A stretch of 64,000 bases of DNA from Nocardioides sp. URHA0032 (GTDB taxonomy: Bacteria > Actinomycetota > Actinomycetes > Propionibacteriales > Nocardioidaceae), in NCBI RefSeq assembly GCF_000620645.1, contig NZ_KK211159.1:641467-705466 (forward strand), written 5' to 3'. Positions within the stretch are counted from its first letter, which is position 1. Every line of letters starts with the position of its first letter. The notes below the pieces were generated by a model. It searched no databases and was not told the DNA's origin. It saw only the letters and a program-made list of their open reading frames with translations. Positions 1-7,257 of the stretch are shown here, piece by piece. The position numbers and the translations under genes were made by a program.

Positions 1-843
1 CTCGCCGTCGTAGGTGGTGATGCGCTGCCACAGCTCGTCGCTCGCCCGGTCCTCGGGGGCCAGGTTGCCCAGGTGCTGGTAGACCCAGTACGAGCCGAGC
101 CCGCCGACGATCCGGTCGTGCCACCAGCCGGTCGCGTCCATCCGCTGCTTCCACGACCAGCTGGTGTTCCAGTCGTCGCGGATGTCGTGGTCGTCGAAGA
201 TCATCGCGCTCGGGAGCGTCGAGAGCAGCCACCGGTTCGCGGGCTCCCCCCACGCGATCGAGTAGAGGTGGGCGTACTCCTCGTAGTCCTTGAGCTCCCA
301 CCAGGGAGCCTGCTCGGGGTCGCGTCGCTGCGCGATGAACTCACGCATCTCGTCGCTGGTCTCGTCGGCGTACACCTGGTCGCCCAGGAACAGCACCAGG
401 TCCGGCCAGCGCTCGTCGTCGTCGGACCAGCTCGCGGTCCTCCCCGCCATGAACAGCGCGTACGCGCGAAGCGCGTCCACGCCGAACTCGGCGTTGCCCT
501 CCGCGTCGTGCGGCACGCTGACCCGGCACGACCCGAACGCGAGCCGCAGCGGCTTGGCGTACTCGAGGGTCGGGATCACCGAGGGCGGGAAGTCGGCGAG
601 CTCCGGGTCGTCGGAGGGCCAGGCCCGGGCGCCGTCCACGTCGACGGTGTACTCGGTGTGTGACCCGGTCGGCAGGCCGGTCACCTCCACGAGGGCGTAG
701 TGGTGCCCGTGCGCGGCGAACGTCGGGGCGGATGCGGTGCGCTCCCCCGCGGTGACGGTCACGACGGCGGCGCCGTCCGTCTCGACCCAGATCGTGGCCG
801 AGGTGTCGTCGACGTGGCGGAGGAGTGGCCCGAGCATCAGCAC
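1..843 (-). CDS. PhoD-like alkaline phosphatase, 3' end beyond window
   Basis: The first 281 codons of a metallophosphatase of the PhoD family, which hydrolyses phosphate mono/diesters and is usually exported. The start of the metallophosphatase domain is visible as LAFGSCRVSV, followed by GDQVYADE and DDHDIRDDW, the Asp/Asn/His motifs that bind the metal cluster. An N-terminal Ig-like PhoD_N segment (about residues 1-85) precedes it. No signal peptide is visible, so this may be one of the cytoplasmic PhoD-like proteins of actinobacteria. I chose GTG at 843 because a TAGGTT hexamer ends 7 bases upstream; ATG at 837 is the alternative. The gene is divergent from the membrane protein at 870 and runs off the left edge of the window. 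Confidence 0.88.
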   Translation of the reverse strand, partial: MLMLGPLLRHVDDTSATIWVETDGAAVVTVTAGERTASAPTFAAHGHHYALVEVTGLPTGSHTEYTVDVDGARAWPSDDPELADFPPSVIPTLEYAKPLRLAFGSCRVSVPHDAEGNAEFGVDALRAYALFMAGRTASWSDDDERWPDLVLFLGDQVYADETSDEMREFIAQRRDPEQAPWWELKDYEEYAHLYSIAWGEPANRWLLSTLPSAMIFDDHDIRDDWNTSWSWKQRMDATGWWHDRIVGGLGSYWVYQHLGNLAPEDRASDELWQRITTYDGE

Positions 844-850
844 GGTCCCG

Positions 851-863
851 AACCTAATACCCT
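851..863. promoter_or_regulatory. Back-to-back leaderless -10 elements (phoD-like / membrane protein)
   Basis: TAGGTT on the minus strand (856-851) ends 7 bases before the GTG at 843. TACCCT on the plus strand (858-863) ends 6 bases before the ATG at 870. The two -10 hexamers are one base apart, so each RNA polymerase footprint covers the other promoter. Seen directly; promoter function is inferred from spacing. Confidence 0.55.
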
Positions 864-869
864 TCTCGC

Positions 870-1274
870 ATGTCGACTCCCGTGAAGCGCCCGGACGCCA
901 CGCCTGCGGTTCCCGTCGCGCCCGCCACCCCGCTCGAGCCGGTGCCGGTGCTGCGCCCGTTCGGCTGGTTGCTCATCGTCGCGGCCTCGGTGGGCCTGAT
1001 CCTCGCCACCTGGGCTCTCTACCCGATCGACGGGACCGGTATGTGGGCCGGCTACCGCGACGGGTTCACCGCCACCGTGGTGCTCGTGTGCGCGATGGCG
1101 CTCAACACCTCGCTGCCGAAGCGGCCGCTGCTGGGCGTGGCCGCGCTGGCCGGGATCCTGCTCATCCTGTTCGCGGTGTTCCTCGACGACCCGACGAAGG
1201 TCTTCGTCGCCGAGCTCGCCGCGGGTGTGGTGATGCTCGCCGGCGCCATGATCTACGGCGCCGGCGACCGCTGA
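870..1274 (+). CDS. Small four-helix membrane protein, unknown function
   Basis: A 134-residue protein I do not recognise. A Pro/Ala-rich cytoplasmic-looking N-terminus (residues 1-28) is followed by about four hydrophobic segments near residues 31-50, 65-80, 86-105 and 110-128, with short charged turns between them (KRP, DDPTK). There are no catalytic motifs. It is divergent from the PhoD-like phosphatase and convergent with the alcohol dehydrogenase, whose stop is 10 bases away, so it is probably a single-gene unit. The ATG lies 6 bases behind TACCCT, consistent with a leaderless message. Integral membrane localisation is inferred from hydrophobicity. Confidence 0.7.
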   Translation: MSTPVKRPDATPAVPVAPATPLEPVPVLRPFGWLLIVAASVGLILATWALYPIDGTGMWAGYRDGFTATVVLVCAMALNTSLPKRPLLGVAALAGILLILFAVFLDDPTKVFVAELAAGVVMLAGAMIYGAGDR

Positions 1275-1284
1275 CCCGGTCCGG

Positions 1285-2301
1285 CTACGGCTCGATCAGC
1301 ACCTTGATCGCGCGACGCTCGTCCATCGCGCGGTAGCCGTCGGCGACCTCCTCGAGGGGCAACGTCAGGTCGAACACCAGGCCCGGCTCGATGCGTCCGT
1401 CGAGCACCATCGCGAGCAGCTCGGGCATGTACTTGCGCGTCGGTGCCATGCCGCCCGCGAGGCCGATGTTGTCCACGAACATCCGCCGCACCGGCAGCTG
1501 CACGCCGTGCGGTGCGCCGACGAAGCCGACCCTCGAGCCGGGGCGGGCGATCTCGTACGCCGTCTTCATCGAGTCGTCGGTGCCGACGCACTCGAGCACG
1601 GCGTCGGCGCCGACTCCCCCCGTGATCTCCTTGATCGCCTCGACGCCCGCGTCGCCCCGCTCGGCCACGATGTGGGTGGCGCCGAACTTCCGGGCGACCT
1701 GCTGGCGCGGCTCGTGCCGCGACATGGCGACGATCGTCTCCGCGCCGAGCTCCCTCGCGGCCAGCACCCCGCACAGGCCGACCGCACCGTCACCGACCAC
1801 GACCGCCGTACCCCCGGGGCGCACGCCGGCGGACACCGCCGCGTGCCACCCGGTCGGCATCACGTCGGAGATGGTGAGCACCGACGCCAGCAGGTCCTTG
1901 TCGGGCACGCCGTCGGTCTTCACGAGGCTGCCGTCGGCCTGGGTGACCCGGGCGTACTCGGCCTGGCCGCTCGACGTGAAGCCGAGGTTGTCGCAGGAGT
2001 TCTGGGCGCCGAACTCGCAGTGCGGACAGGTGTTGTCGCAGTGGTCGAACGGCACGACGACGAAGTCGCCGGGCCGGAACGCGCGCACCTCGGAGCCGAC
2101 CTCCTCGATGACGCCGACGCACTCGTGCCCGATGGTGTCCCCGGCCGTGACCGGGTTCTCCCCCCGGTACGGCCAGAGGTCGGAGCCGCAGATGCAGCCC
2201 GCCACGATCTTGACGATGGCGTCGGTGGGCAGCTCGATGGTCGGGTCGGGGACGTCGCTGACGCGGATGTCGCGGGTACCGTGGATCGTCGTCGCTCGCA
2301 T
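1285..2301 (-). CDS. Zinc-dependent alcohol dehydrogenase family protein
   Basis: A 338-residue medium-chain dehydrogenase/reductase that oxidises an alcohol with NAD(P)+; the substrate is unknown. It has Cys38 of CICGSDLW and the GHE motif (His59-Glu60) for the catalytic zinc, and four structural-zinc cysteines near residues 88, 92, 95 and 103 (HCDNTCPHCEFG...C). The Rossmann segment reads VVVGDGAVGLCGVLAA. I chose ATG at 2301 because GGAAGG sits 9 bases upstream; the longer frame to 2343 adds residues that do not match the family. It is convergent with the membrane protein and divergent from the HTH-MurA gene. Homologues are often annotated as IMP-dehydrogenase-like or threonine-dehydrogenase-like, but the substrate cannot be read from sequence. 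Confidence 0.88.
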   Translation of the reverse strand: MRATTIHGTRDIRVSDVPDPTIELPTDAIVKIVAGCICGSDLWPYRGENPVTAGDTIGHECVGVIEEVGSEVRAFRPGDFVVVPFDHCDNTCPHCEFGAQNSCDNLGFTSSGQAEYARVTQADGSLVKTDGVPDKDLLASVLTISDVMPTGWHAAVSAGVRPGGTAVVVGDGAVGLCGVLAARELGAETIVAMSRHEPRQQVARKFGATHIVAERGDAGVEAIKEITGGVGADAVLECVGTDDSMKTAYEIARPGSRVGFVGAPHGVQLPVRRMFVDNIGLAGGMAPTRKYMPELLAMVLDGRIEPGLVFDLTLPLEEVADGYRAMDERRAIKVLIEP

Positions 2302-2380
2302 GGCGTCCATCCTTCCAGCCGGAGCCAGCCGACCCGGTGGCACTCCCCCGGACTCGCCCGCGACGACGGGGCCCGGGTGA

Positions 2381-2408
2381 TTGCTTTATCTCACATGTGA
2401 GTTACCGT
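2381..2408 (+). promoter_or_regulatory. Promoter of HTH-MurA gene with palindromic operator
   Basis: TTGCTT (2381-2386), a 16-base spacer, and TACCGT (2403-2408) precede the ATG at 2416 by 7 bases. This is a plausible -35/-10 pair for a leaderless transcript. The spacer holds the perfect 12-base palindrome CTCACATGTGAG (2390-2401). An XRE-type domain encoded by the downstream gene is the obvious candidate to bind it; that link is inference. Confidence 0.55.
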
Positions 2409-2415
2409 GGATTTC

Positions 2416-3942
2416 ATGAGCGAGGGATACAAGAACCGGATCGGGAACCTCATCCGCGATGCCCGCAAGCACCGCGGACTGACCCAGCACCAGCTGGCCG
2501 ACCTGCTCGGGACCAGCCAGAGCGCGATCAACCGGATCGAGAAGGGCCACCAGAACCTCTCGCTGGAGATGCTCGCCCGGATCGGGGCGGCGCTGGACTC
2601 CGAGATCGTCGCGGTCGGCGCGGGCCCCACCCATCTGCGGATCACCGGGCCGACCTCGCTCTCGGGCGAGATCACCGTCAAGACGTCCAAGAACGCCGGG
2701 GTCGCGCTGCTCTGCGCCACGCTGCTCAACCGCGGCCGGACCACGCTGCGCAAGGTCGCCCGGATCGAGGAGGTCAACCGCCTCATCGAGGTGCTCGCCA
2801 GCCTGGGCGTGCAGTGCCGCTGGCTCAACGACGACAACGACCTCGAGATCGTGCCGCCCCGCGAGCTCGACCTCGACCACGTCGACGCCGAGGCGGCGCG
2901 GCGTACCCGCTCGATCATCATGTTCCTCGGGCCGCTGCTGCACCGGGCGGACGTCTTCGAGCTGCCGTACGCCGGCGGCTGCGACCTCGGCACCCGCACC
3001 GTGGAGCCGCACATGGCGGCACTGCGGCCGTTCGGCCTCGAGGTGAAGGCGACCGACGGCAGCTACCACGCGTCGGTCAACCGGGCGATCGAGCCCGGCC
3101 GGCCGATCGTGCTCACCGAGCGCGGCGACACCGTCACCGAGAACGCGCTGATGGCGGCCGCCCTGCACCCGGGCACCACCGTGATCCGCAACGCCTCGTC
3201 GAACTACATGGTCCAGGACCTGTGCTTCTACCTGCAGCGGCTCGGCGTCGGCGTCGAGGGCATCGGGACCACGACGCTGACCGTCACCGGCCTGAGCGAG
3301 ATCGACGTCGACGTCGACTACGCACCCAGCGAGGACCCGATCGAGGCGATGTCGCTGCTCGCCGCGGCGATCGTCACGAAGTCCTCGATCACCGTCCGCC
3401 GGGTGCCGATCGAGTTCATGGAGATCGAGCTCGCGCTGCTCGAGGAGATGGGCCTGCAGTACGACCGCTCCGAGGAGTACGTCGCCCTCAACGGTCACAC
3501 CCGCCTGCTCGACATCACGACCAAGCCGTCCGAGCTGCACGCGCCGCTGGACAAGGTCCACCCGATGCCGTTCCCGGGCCTGAACATCGACAACCTGCCG
3601 TTCTTCGCGGTCATCGCCGCCGTCGCCGAGGGGCAGACGCTGCTGCACGACTGGGTGTACGAGAACCGGGCGATCTACCTGACCGACCTGAACAAGCTCG
3701 GCGCCAAGGTCAAGCTGCTCGACCCCCACCGGGTGATGATCGAGGGCCCCACGTCGTTCACCGGCACCGAGCTGGTCTGCCCGCCGGCGCTGCGCCCGGC
3801 CGTGGTGATCCTGCTCGCCATGCTCGCCTCCAAGGGCACCTCGGTGCTGCGGTCGACGTACGTCATCCACCGCGGCTACGAGGACCTCGCCGAGCGGCTC
3901 AACCAGCTCGGCGCCTCCATCGAGACGTTCCGCGACATCTGA
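2416..3942 (+). CDS. XRE-type HTH domain fused to MurA-like enolpyruvyl transferase
   Basis: A 508-residue protein with two parts. Residues 7-62 form an XRE/Cro helix-turn-helix (LTQHQLADLLGTSQSAINRI). Residues 75-505 form an EPSP synthase/MurA fold, the family that transfers enolpyruvate from PEP to UDP-GlcNAc in peptidoglycan synthesis. The MurA hallmarks remain: the Lys-Asn pair in TSKNAG near residue 92, and the PEP-binding Cys near residue 189 within GGCDLGTRTVEPH. The downstream loop reads HPMPFPGLNID where canonical MurA has a PTDMQ-type motif. Ordinary MurA is about 420 residues, so the extra length is the HTH. I chose ATG 2416 over GTG 2407 because of the -10 spacing. The protein is either an auxiliary MurA or a UDP-sugar-sensing regulator; which one is not decidable here. 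Confidence 0.85.
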   Translation: MSEGYKNRIGNLIRDARKHRGLTQHQLADLLGTSQSAINRIEKGHQNLSLEMLARIGAALDSEIVAVGAGPTHLRITGPTSLSGEITVKTSKNAGVALLCATLLNRGRTTLRKVARIEEVNRLIEVLASLGVQCRWLNDDNDLEIVPPRELDLDHVDAEAARRTRSIIMFLGPLLHRADVFELPYAGGCDLGTRTVEPHMAALRPFGLEVKATDGSYHASVNRAIEPGRPIVLTERGDTVTENALMAAALHPGTTVIRNASSNYMVQDLCFYLQRLGVGVEGIGTTTLTVTGLSEIDVDVDYAPSEDPIEAMSLLAAAIVTKSSITVRRVPIEFMEIELALLEEMGLQYDRSEEYVALNGHTRLLDITTKPSELHAPLDKVHPMPFPGLNIDNLPFFAVIAAVAEGQTLLHDWVYENRAIYLTDLNKLGAKVKLLDPHRVMIEGPTSFTGTELVCPPALRPAVVILLAMLASKGTSVLRSTYVIHRGYEDLAERLNQLGASIETFRDI

Positions 3943-3985
3943 GCGCGCCTCGCCCGAGCCCGCGAGGGCGAGGAGGGCCGCGCCA

Positions 3986-4161
3986 GGTCGAGTAGCCGCG
4001 CAAGCGAGGAACGAGCTCGCGGCCGGCGTATCGAGACCTCAGTCGTGGTCTCGATACGCTCGCTGGCGCTCGCGAGAGAGACCGACGAAGGGCCTCGCTG
4101 GCGAACGCTTCGGTGGTCGAGTAGCCCGTCGTGAGGGACGAGCGACGGGCGTATCGAGACC
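3986..4161. repeat. Cluster of three REP-like palindromes (GGTCGAGTAGC...GTATCGAGACC)
   Basis: Three related units lie between convergent genes: 3986-4038 and 4115-4161 begin GGTCGAGTAGC and end GTATCGAGACC, and a partial unit in opposite orientation starts GGTCTCGATACG at 4047. The third unit has an internal hairpin, GCCCGTCG pairing with CGACGGGC. Its last base overlaps the stop codon of the zinc-ribbon gene. The arrangement looks like a repetitive extragenic palindrome cluster, unrelated in sequence to the GGTTTGGTCACC family elsewhere in the window. Confidence 0.7.
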
Positions 4162-4433
4162 TAGTCGAACAGCGTCTCGACCCAGGCCCGCGGCGGGGTC
4201 TTGCCGGCGGGCGGGGCCGCCATGTCGGCGGTGATCCGCGGCATCGGGGCGGTGTGCTGTCCGGCGTGCCGGTGCCAGTCGCTCTCGGACTCGATGAGGG
4301 CTCCGAGGTCCGCGCGCGCGAGGAAGACCCCGTGGCCGTCCGGGCACAGGCTGACCTCGCCGTCGCCCAGCGACGCGCTGAGCGCCCGGGAGACCATCTC
4401 GGCGCCGCAACGAGGACAGGTCAAGCTCTCCAT
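4161..4433 (-). CDS. Small zf-TFIIB-type zinc-ribbon protein
   Basis: A 90-residue protein with a zinc knuckle at the N-terminus: CPRCGAEM (residues 6-13) and CPDGHGVFLARADLGALIE (from about residue 30). This is the arrangement of the zf-TFIIB family (CPxCxxxM...CPxCxGvWL), with the fourth ligand position changed: CPDGH has a His where a second Cys is usual. The C-terminal half is Pro/Ala-rich without clear structure. Function is unknown; these proteins are presumed nucleic-acid or metal binding. It has its own TAGCGT -10 6 bases before the ATG and is divergent from the GDPD gene. Confidence 0.75.
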   Translation of the reverse strand: MESLTCPRCGAEMVSRALSASLGDGEVSLCPDGHGVFLARADLGALIESESDWHRHAGQHTAPMPRITADMAAPPAGKTPPRAWVETLFD

Positions 4434-4439
4434 ACGGTG

Positions 4440-4445
4440 ACGCTA
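4440..4445 (-). promoter_or_regulatory. Leaderless -10 (TAGCGT) for zinc-ribbon gene
   Basis: TAGCGT on the minus strand ends 6 bases before the ATG at 4433. On the plus strand, AATACT (4484-4489) stands 6 bases before the GTG at 4496 and may do the same for the divergent GDPD gene. Confidence 0.45.
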
Positions 4446-4495
4446 CCGCCCCACCGGTCGCACCGCGCGGGCGACCGGCCGGGAATACTGCCCCC

Positions 4496-5293
4496 GTGGT
4501 CATGCGCACCGGGTACGCCTATCTCGACGACCCCGGGCCCGTGCTCGCGTTCGCGCACCGCGGCGGCGCCTACCACCCGGACGTGGAGGGGCTCGAGAAC
4601 ACCCTGGCGGCGTTCCAGCACGCGGTGGAGCTCGGCTACCGGAACCTGGAGACCGACGTCCACGTGACCCGCGACGGCGTGCTGCTCGCGTTCCACGACA
4701 GCGTGCTCGACCGGGTGACCGACCGGAAGGGCGAGATCGCGGCCCTCACGCTCGCCGAGGTCCGCGAGGCGCTGGTCGCCGGCCGGGAGGCGGTACCCAC
4801 GCTGGCCGAGCTGTTCGACGCGTTCCCGACCGCCCGGTTCAACATCGACCTCAAGTCCGAGGGAGCCGTGCCGGTGCTGGCCGACTTCATCGCCGCCCGC
4901 GAGGCCTGGGACCGGGTCCTGGTCGGGTCCTTCTCCCGCCGGCGTACGACGCGGTTCCGCGACCTCACCGGCGGCCGGGTGGCGACCTGCGCGACGCCGG
5001 CGGAGATCGCGGCGTTCCGGCTGCTGCCGAGCGCCCGCCTGGCCGGCTGGCTCGCCGGCCGGCGGTTCCAGGCGTTCCAGGTGCCGCACCGGCGCGGGCC
5101 CGTGACCGTCGTGACGCCCGGGTTCGTACGCCGGGCGCACGCCGCCGGGCGGCACGTGCACGTGTGGACCATCGACGACCCCGACGAGATGCGCACCCTG
5201 CTCGACCGGGGCGTCGACGGCATCTTCACCGACCGCACCGACATACTCAGGGACGTGCTGATCGAGCGCGGCCGGTGGAGCGGTGCCCGGTGA
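4496..5293 (+). CDS. Glycerophosphodiester phosphodiesterase
   Basis: A 265-residue GDPD-family enzyme that hydrolyses glycerophosphodiesters to sn-glycerol 3-phosphate and an alcohol. The catalytic and metal-binding residues are visible: His21-Arg22 in FAHRGG, Glu52 and Asp54 in LETDVH, and His67 in LAFHD. The late motif VWTIDDPDEMRTLLDRGVDG is typical of the family. No signal peptide is visible, so it is cytoplasmic like UgpQ rather than periplasmic GlpQ. The start may be GTG 4496 or ATG 4502. Its stop overlaps the GTG of the downstream transporter by 4 bases (GTGA), so the two are translationally coupled. Confidence 0.9.
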   Translation: MVMRTGYAYLDDPGPVLAFAHRGGAYHPDVEGLENTLAAFQHAVELGYRNLETDVHVTRDGVLLAFHDSVLDRVTDRKGEIAALTLAEVREALVAGREAVPTLAELFDAFPTARFNIDLKSEGAVPVLADFIAAREAWDRVLVGSFSRRRTTRFRDLTGGRVATCATPAEIAAFRLLPSARLAGWLAGRRFQAFQVPHRRGPVTVVTPGFVRRAHAAGRHVHVWTIDDPDEMRTLLDRGVDGIFTDRTDILRDVLIERGRWSGAR

Positions 5294-6654
5294 CCGTCAC
5301 CCCGTCGACGCCGGAGCGCGTGCGCGAGCAGAAGGCCTGGTACTGGTACGACTGGGCGAACAGCGCCTATGTCACCACCACGGCCGCGGTGCTGTTCGCG
5401 CCGTACCTGACCTCAGTCGCGGAGAAGGCCGCCTGTGGCTACGTCACGGACGAGGACAAGCACCAGAAGTGCACCACCGACCTCCACGTCCTCGGCCTGG
5501 GCCTGTCGGCGGGCTCGCTGGTCTTCTACATCGTCACCGCGGCGACCATCCTGTCGGCGATCGTGCTGCCGATCGTCGGTGCCGTGGCCGACCGCAGCGG
5601 CAACAAGCCGCGACTGCTGGGCGTCTTCGCGTGGTCCGGCAGCGTCATGGCGATGCTGATGTTCCTCGTGGCCGGCTCGAACTGGGAGCTCGGCGCACTG
5701 CTCCTGCTGGTCGCGTCGCTGTTCCTCGGGGCCAGCCTGGTGGTCTACGACTCGCTGCTGGTCGACATCGCCGAGCCGGACGACCGGGACCGGGTGTCGT
5801 CGCGCGGGTGGGCGCTCGGCTACCTCGGCGGCGGCATCCTGCTCGCGCTGAACTTCGGACTGCTGACCGTCCTGAGCGACCACACCGAGACGGCGGTGCG
5901 GATCAGCCTCCTGTCGGCGGGCCTCTGGTGGGCGGCGTTCACGCTGATCCCGGTGCGTGGCATCCGTGCCCGCCCGCCCGTGAACCCGGTCGCCGAGCCC
6001 GGCGGACTCGTGCAGGCGAGCTTCGGGCAGCTGTGGCGGACCCTCAAGGACCTGCGCCGCTATCCGGTCACGCTGACGTTCCTGGTCGCCTACCTGTTCT
6101 ACAACGACGGCATCCAGACGGTGATCTACGCCGCGTCCGTGTACGGCGAGAAGCAGCTCGGCTTCGAGAAGAGCACCGTGCTGCTGGCCTTCCTCGTCGT
6201 CCAGTTCGTCGGGATCGCCGGCGCGCTGTGGTTCGGCAGGGTCGCGCGCACCCGGGGCGCGTACCGGGTGATCGTCGTCGGCCTGTTCGTCTGGCTGCTC
6301 GTGGTCGTGGCCGGCTGGCTCACCCCCGACCGGAACCTGCCGGCCTTCCTGGTCCTCGCGGTGGCGATCGGCATCGTCCTCGGCGGCACCCAGGCACTGT
6401 CGCGGTCCTTCTACAGCCAGCTCATCCCGCGGGGCCGCGAGGCCGAGTACTTCTCGCTCTACCAGGCCTGCGAGCGGGGCACGAGCTGGATCGGCACCCT
6501 CATCTTCGGCCTGGTGCACCAGTGGACCGACTCCTACCGGCCGGCGCTCCTCGCCCTCGTGGTCCTGTTCGCGGTCGGCATCGCGTTCCTGCTCCGGGTG
6601 GACCCCCGGCGCGGCGTCGAGGAGGCCGGCAACCCGATCCCCCGGGTGATCTGA
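5290..6654 (+). CDS. UMF1/Atg22-type MFS transporter
   Basis: A 454-residue integral membrane protein with about 12 hydrophobic helices. The N-terminal signature WYWYDWANSAYVTTTAAVLFAPYL and the later RSFYSQLIPRGREAEYFSLY are characteristic of the UMF1/Atg22 branch of the major facilitator superfamily. The vacuolar yeast member Atg22 exports amino acids; bacterial substrates are unknown. The GTG start at 5290 overlaps the stop of the GDPD gene by 4 bases. Pairing with GDPD could hint at handling a breakdown product, but that is weak inference. Confidence 0.88.
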   Translation: MTVTPSTPERVREQKAWYWYDWANSAYVTTTAAVLFAPYLTSVAEKAACGYVTDEDKHQKCTTDLHVLGLGLSAGSLVFYIVTAATILSAIVLPIVGAVADRSGNKPRLLGVFAWSGSVMAMLMFLVAGSNWELGALLLLVASLFLGASLVVYDSLLVDIAEPDDRDRVSSRGWALGYLGGGILLALNFGLLTVLSDHTETAVRISLLSAGLWWAAFTLIPVRGIRARPPVNPVAEPGGLVQASFGQLWRTLKDLRRYPVTLTFLVAYLFYNDGIQTVIYAASVYGEKQLGFEKSTVLLAFLVVQFVGIAGALWFGRVARTRGAYRVIVVGLFVWLLVVVAGWLTPDRNLPAFLVLAVAIGIVLGGTQALSRSFYSQLIPRGREAEYFSLYQACERGTSWIGTLIFGLVHQWTDSYRPALLALVVLFAVGIAFLLRVDPRRGVEEAGNPIPRVI

Positions 6655-6690
6655 GAACCGGCTGTGAAACCGGTCTCGCCCACGATTCCC

Positions 6691-6716
6691 GGAATCTTCG
6701 GGGGGCCCGTACCGTT
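6691..6716 (+). promoter_or_regulatory. SigR-type promoter upstream of rbpA
   Basis: GGAAT at 6691-6695, exactly 18 bases, then GTT at 6714-6716. This matches the GGGAAT-N18-GTT promoter class used by the thiol-oxidative-stress sigma factor SigR/SigH of actinobacteria, and rbpA is an established SigR target in Streptomyces. The implied 5' leader is about 130 bases and holds the inverted repeat GGTAC (6743-6747)/GTACC (6753-6757) of unknown role. Confidence 0.72.
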
Positions 6717-6856
6717 GAAGCGGTTGAGACGTCGACGAACTGGGTACGACACGTACCGGGATGCGGTGTTGGTGCGGGCGTGAGAACCATGTCATGAACG
6801 CCGGCTGAGTCCGTCTCGGACAGCACACGGGGGAACACAAGATCGGGAGGTGGCTC

Positions 6857-7243
6857 ATGGCAGAGCGCACACTGCGTGGAGCGCGGCTCGGGGGCCAGAG
6901 TTTCGAGGACGAGCGCGGCATTGAGTTCGCCGCTCGCCAGCAGGTCGGTTACCGGTGCCCGCAGGGGCACGAGTTCGAGATCACGATGTCGGTCGAGGCC
7001 GACGTCCCCGCCGTCTGGGAGTGCCCGCGGTGTGGTGCCGAGGCGCTCAGCGTCTCCGGGATCCAGCCCGAGGCGAAGGCAGAGAAGCCGGCCCGGACGC
7101 ACTGGGACATGCTCCTCGAGCGGCGCTCGGAGAAGGAGCTCGAGGACATCCTCAAGGAGCGGCTGCAGCTGCTCCGCGACGGTGAGATCGGGCCCGCCCA
7201 CCTGCACCGCGCGAACCAGAAGAAGCGCAAGGCGACCGCCTGA
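6857..7243 (+). CDS. rbpA: RNA polymerase-binding protein RbpA
   Basis: A 128-residue actinobacterial transcription factor that binds RNA polymerase and the group 1/2 sigma factors and stabilises the open complex. The N-terminal tail ARLGGQSFEDERG is followed by the core domain with Cys34, His38, Cys56 and Cys59 in CPQGH...CPRCG. In several actinobacteria this is a zinc site; M. tuberculosis RbpA lacks it. The basic linker and the C-terminal sigma-interaction domain (THWDMLLERRSEKELEDILKERL, near residues 80-105) are complete. Length is slightly above the usual 110-125. ATG 6857 has GGGAGGTGG upstream. It is convergent with fxsA, sharing a hairpin across both stop codons. Confidence 0.95.
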   Translation: MAERTLRGARLGGQSFEDERGIEFAARQQVGYRCPQGHEFEITMSVEADVPAVWECPRCGAEALSVSGIQPEAKAEKPARTHWDMLLERRSEKELEDILKERLQLLRDGEIGPAHLHRANQKKRKATA

Positions 7244-7257
7244 CGGTCCGCCGTCAG
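7240..7257. terminator. Shared hairpin over the convergent rbpA and fxsA stop codons
   Basis: CTGACGG (7240-7246), loop TCCG, CCGTCAG (7251-7257). The stem contains both the rbpA stop (7241-7243) and the fxsA stop (7254-7256). With no U tract it is at best an unconventional bidirectional terminator. Confidence 0.45.

Noticed and set aside
2407..2415. GTG at 2407 as the start of the HTH-MurA gene
   Set aside because: The GTG lies inside the proposed -10 hexamer and has no ribosome-binding site; ATG 2416 has the right spacing.
6743..6757. GGTAC/GTACC inverted repeat in the rbpA leader as a riboswitch
   Set aside because: Five-base arms with a 5-base loop are too short to call; mentioned only with the promoter.
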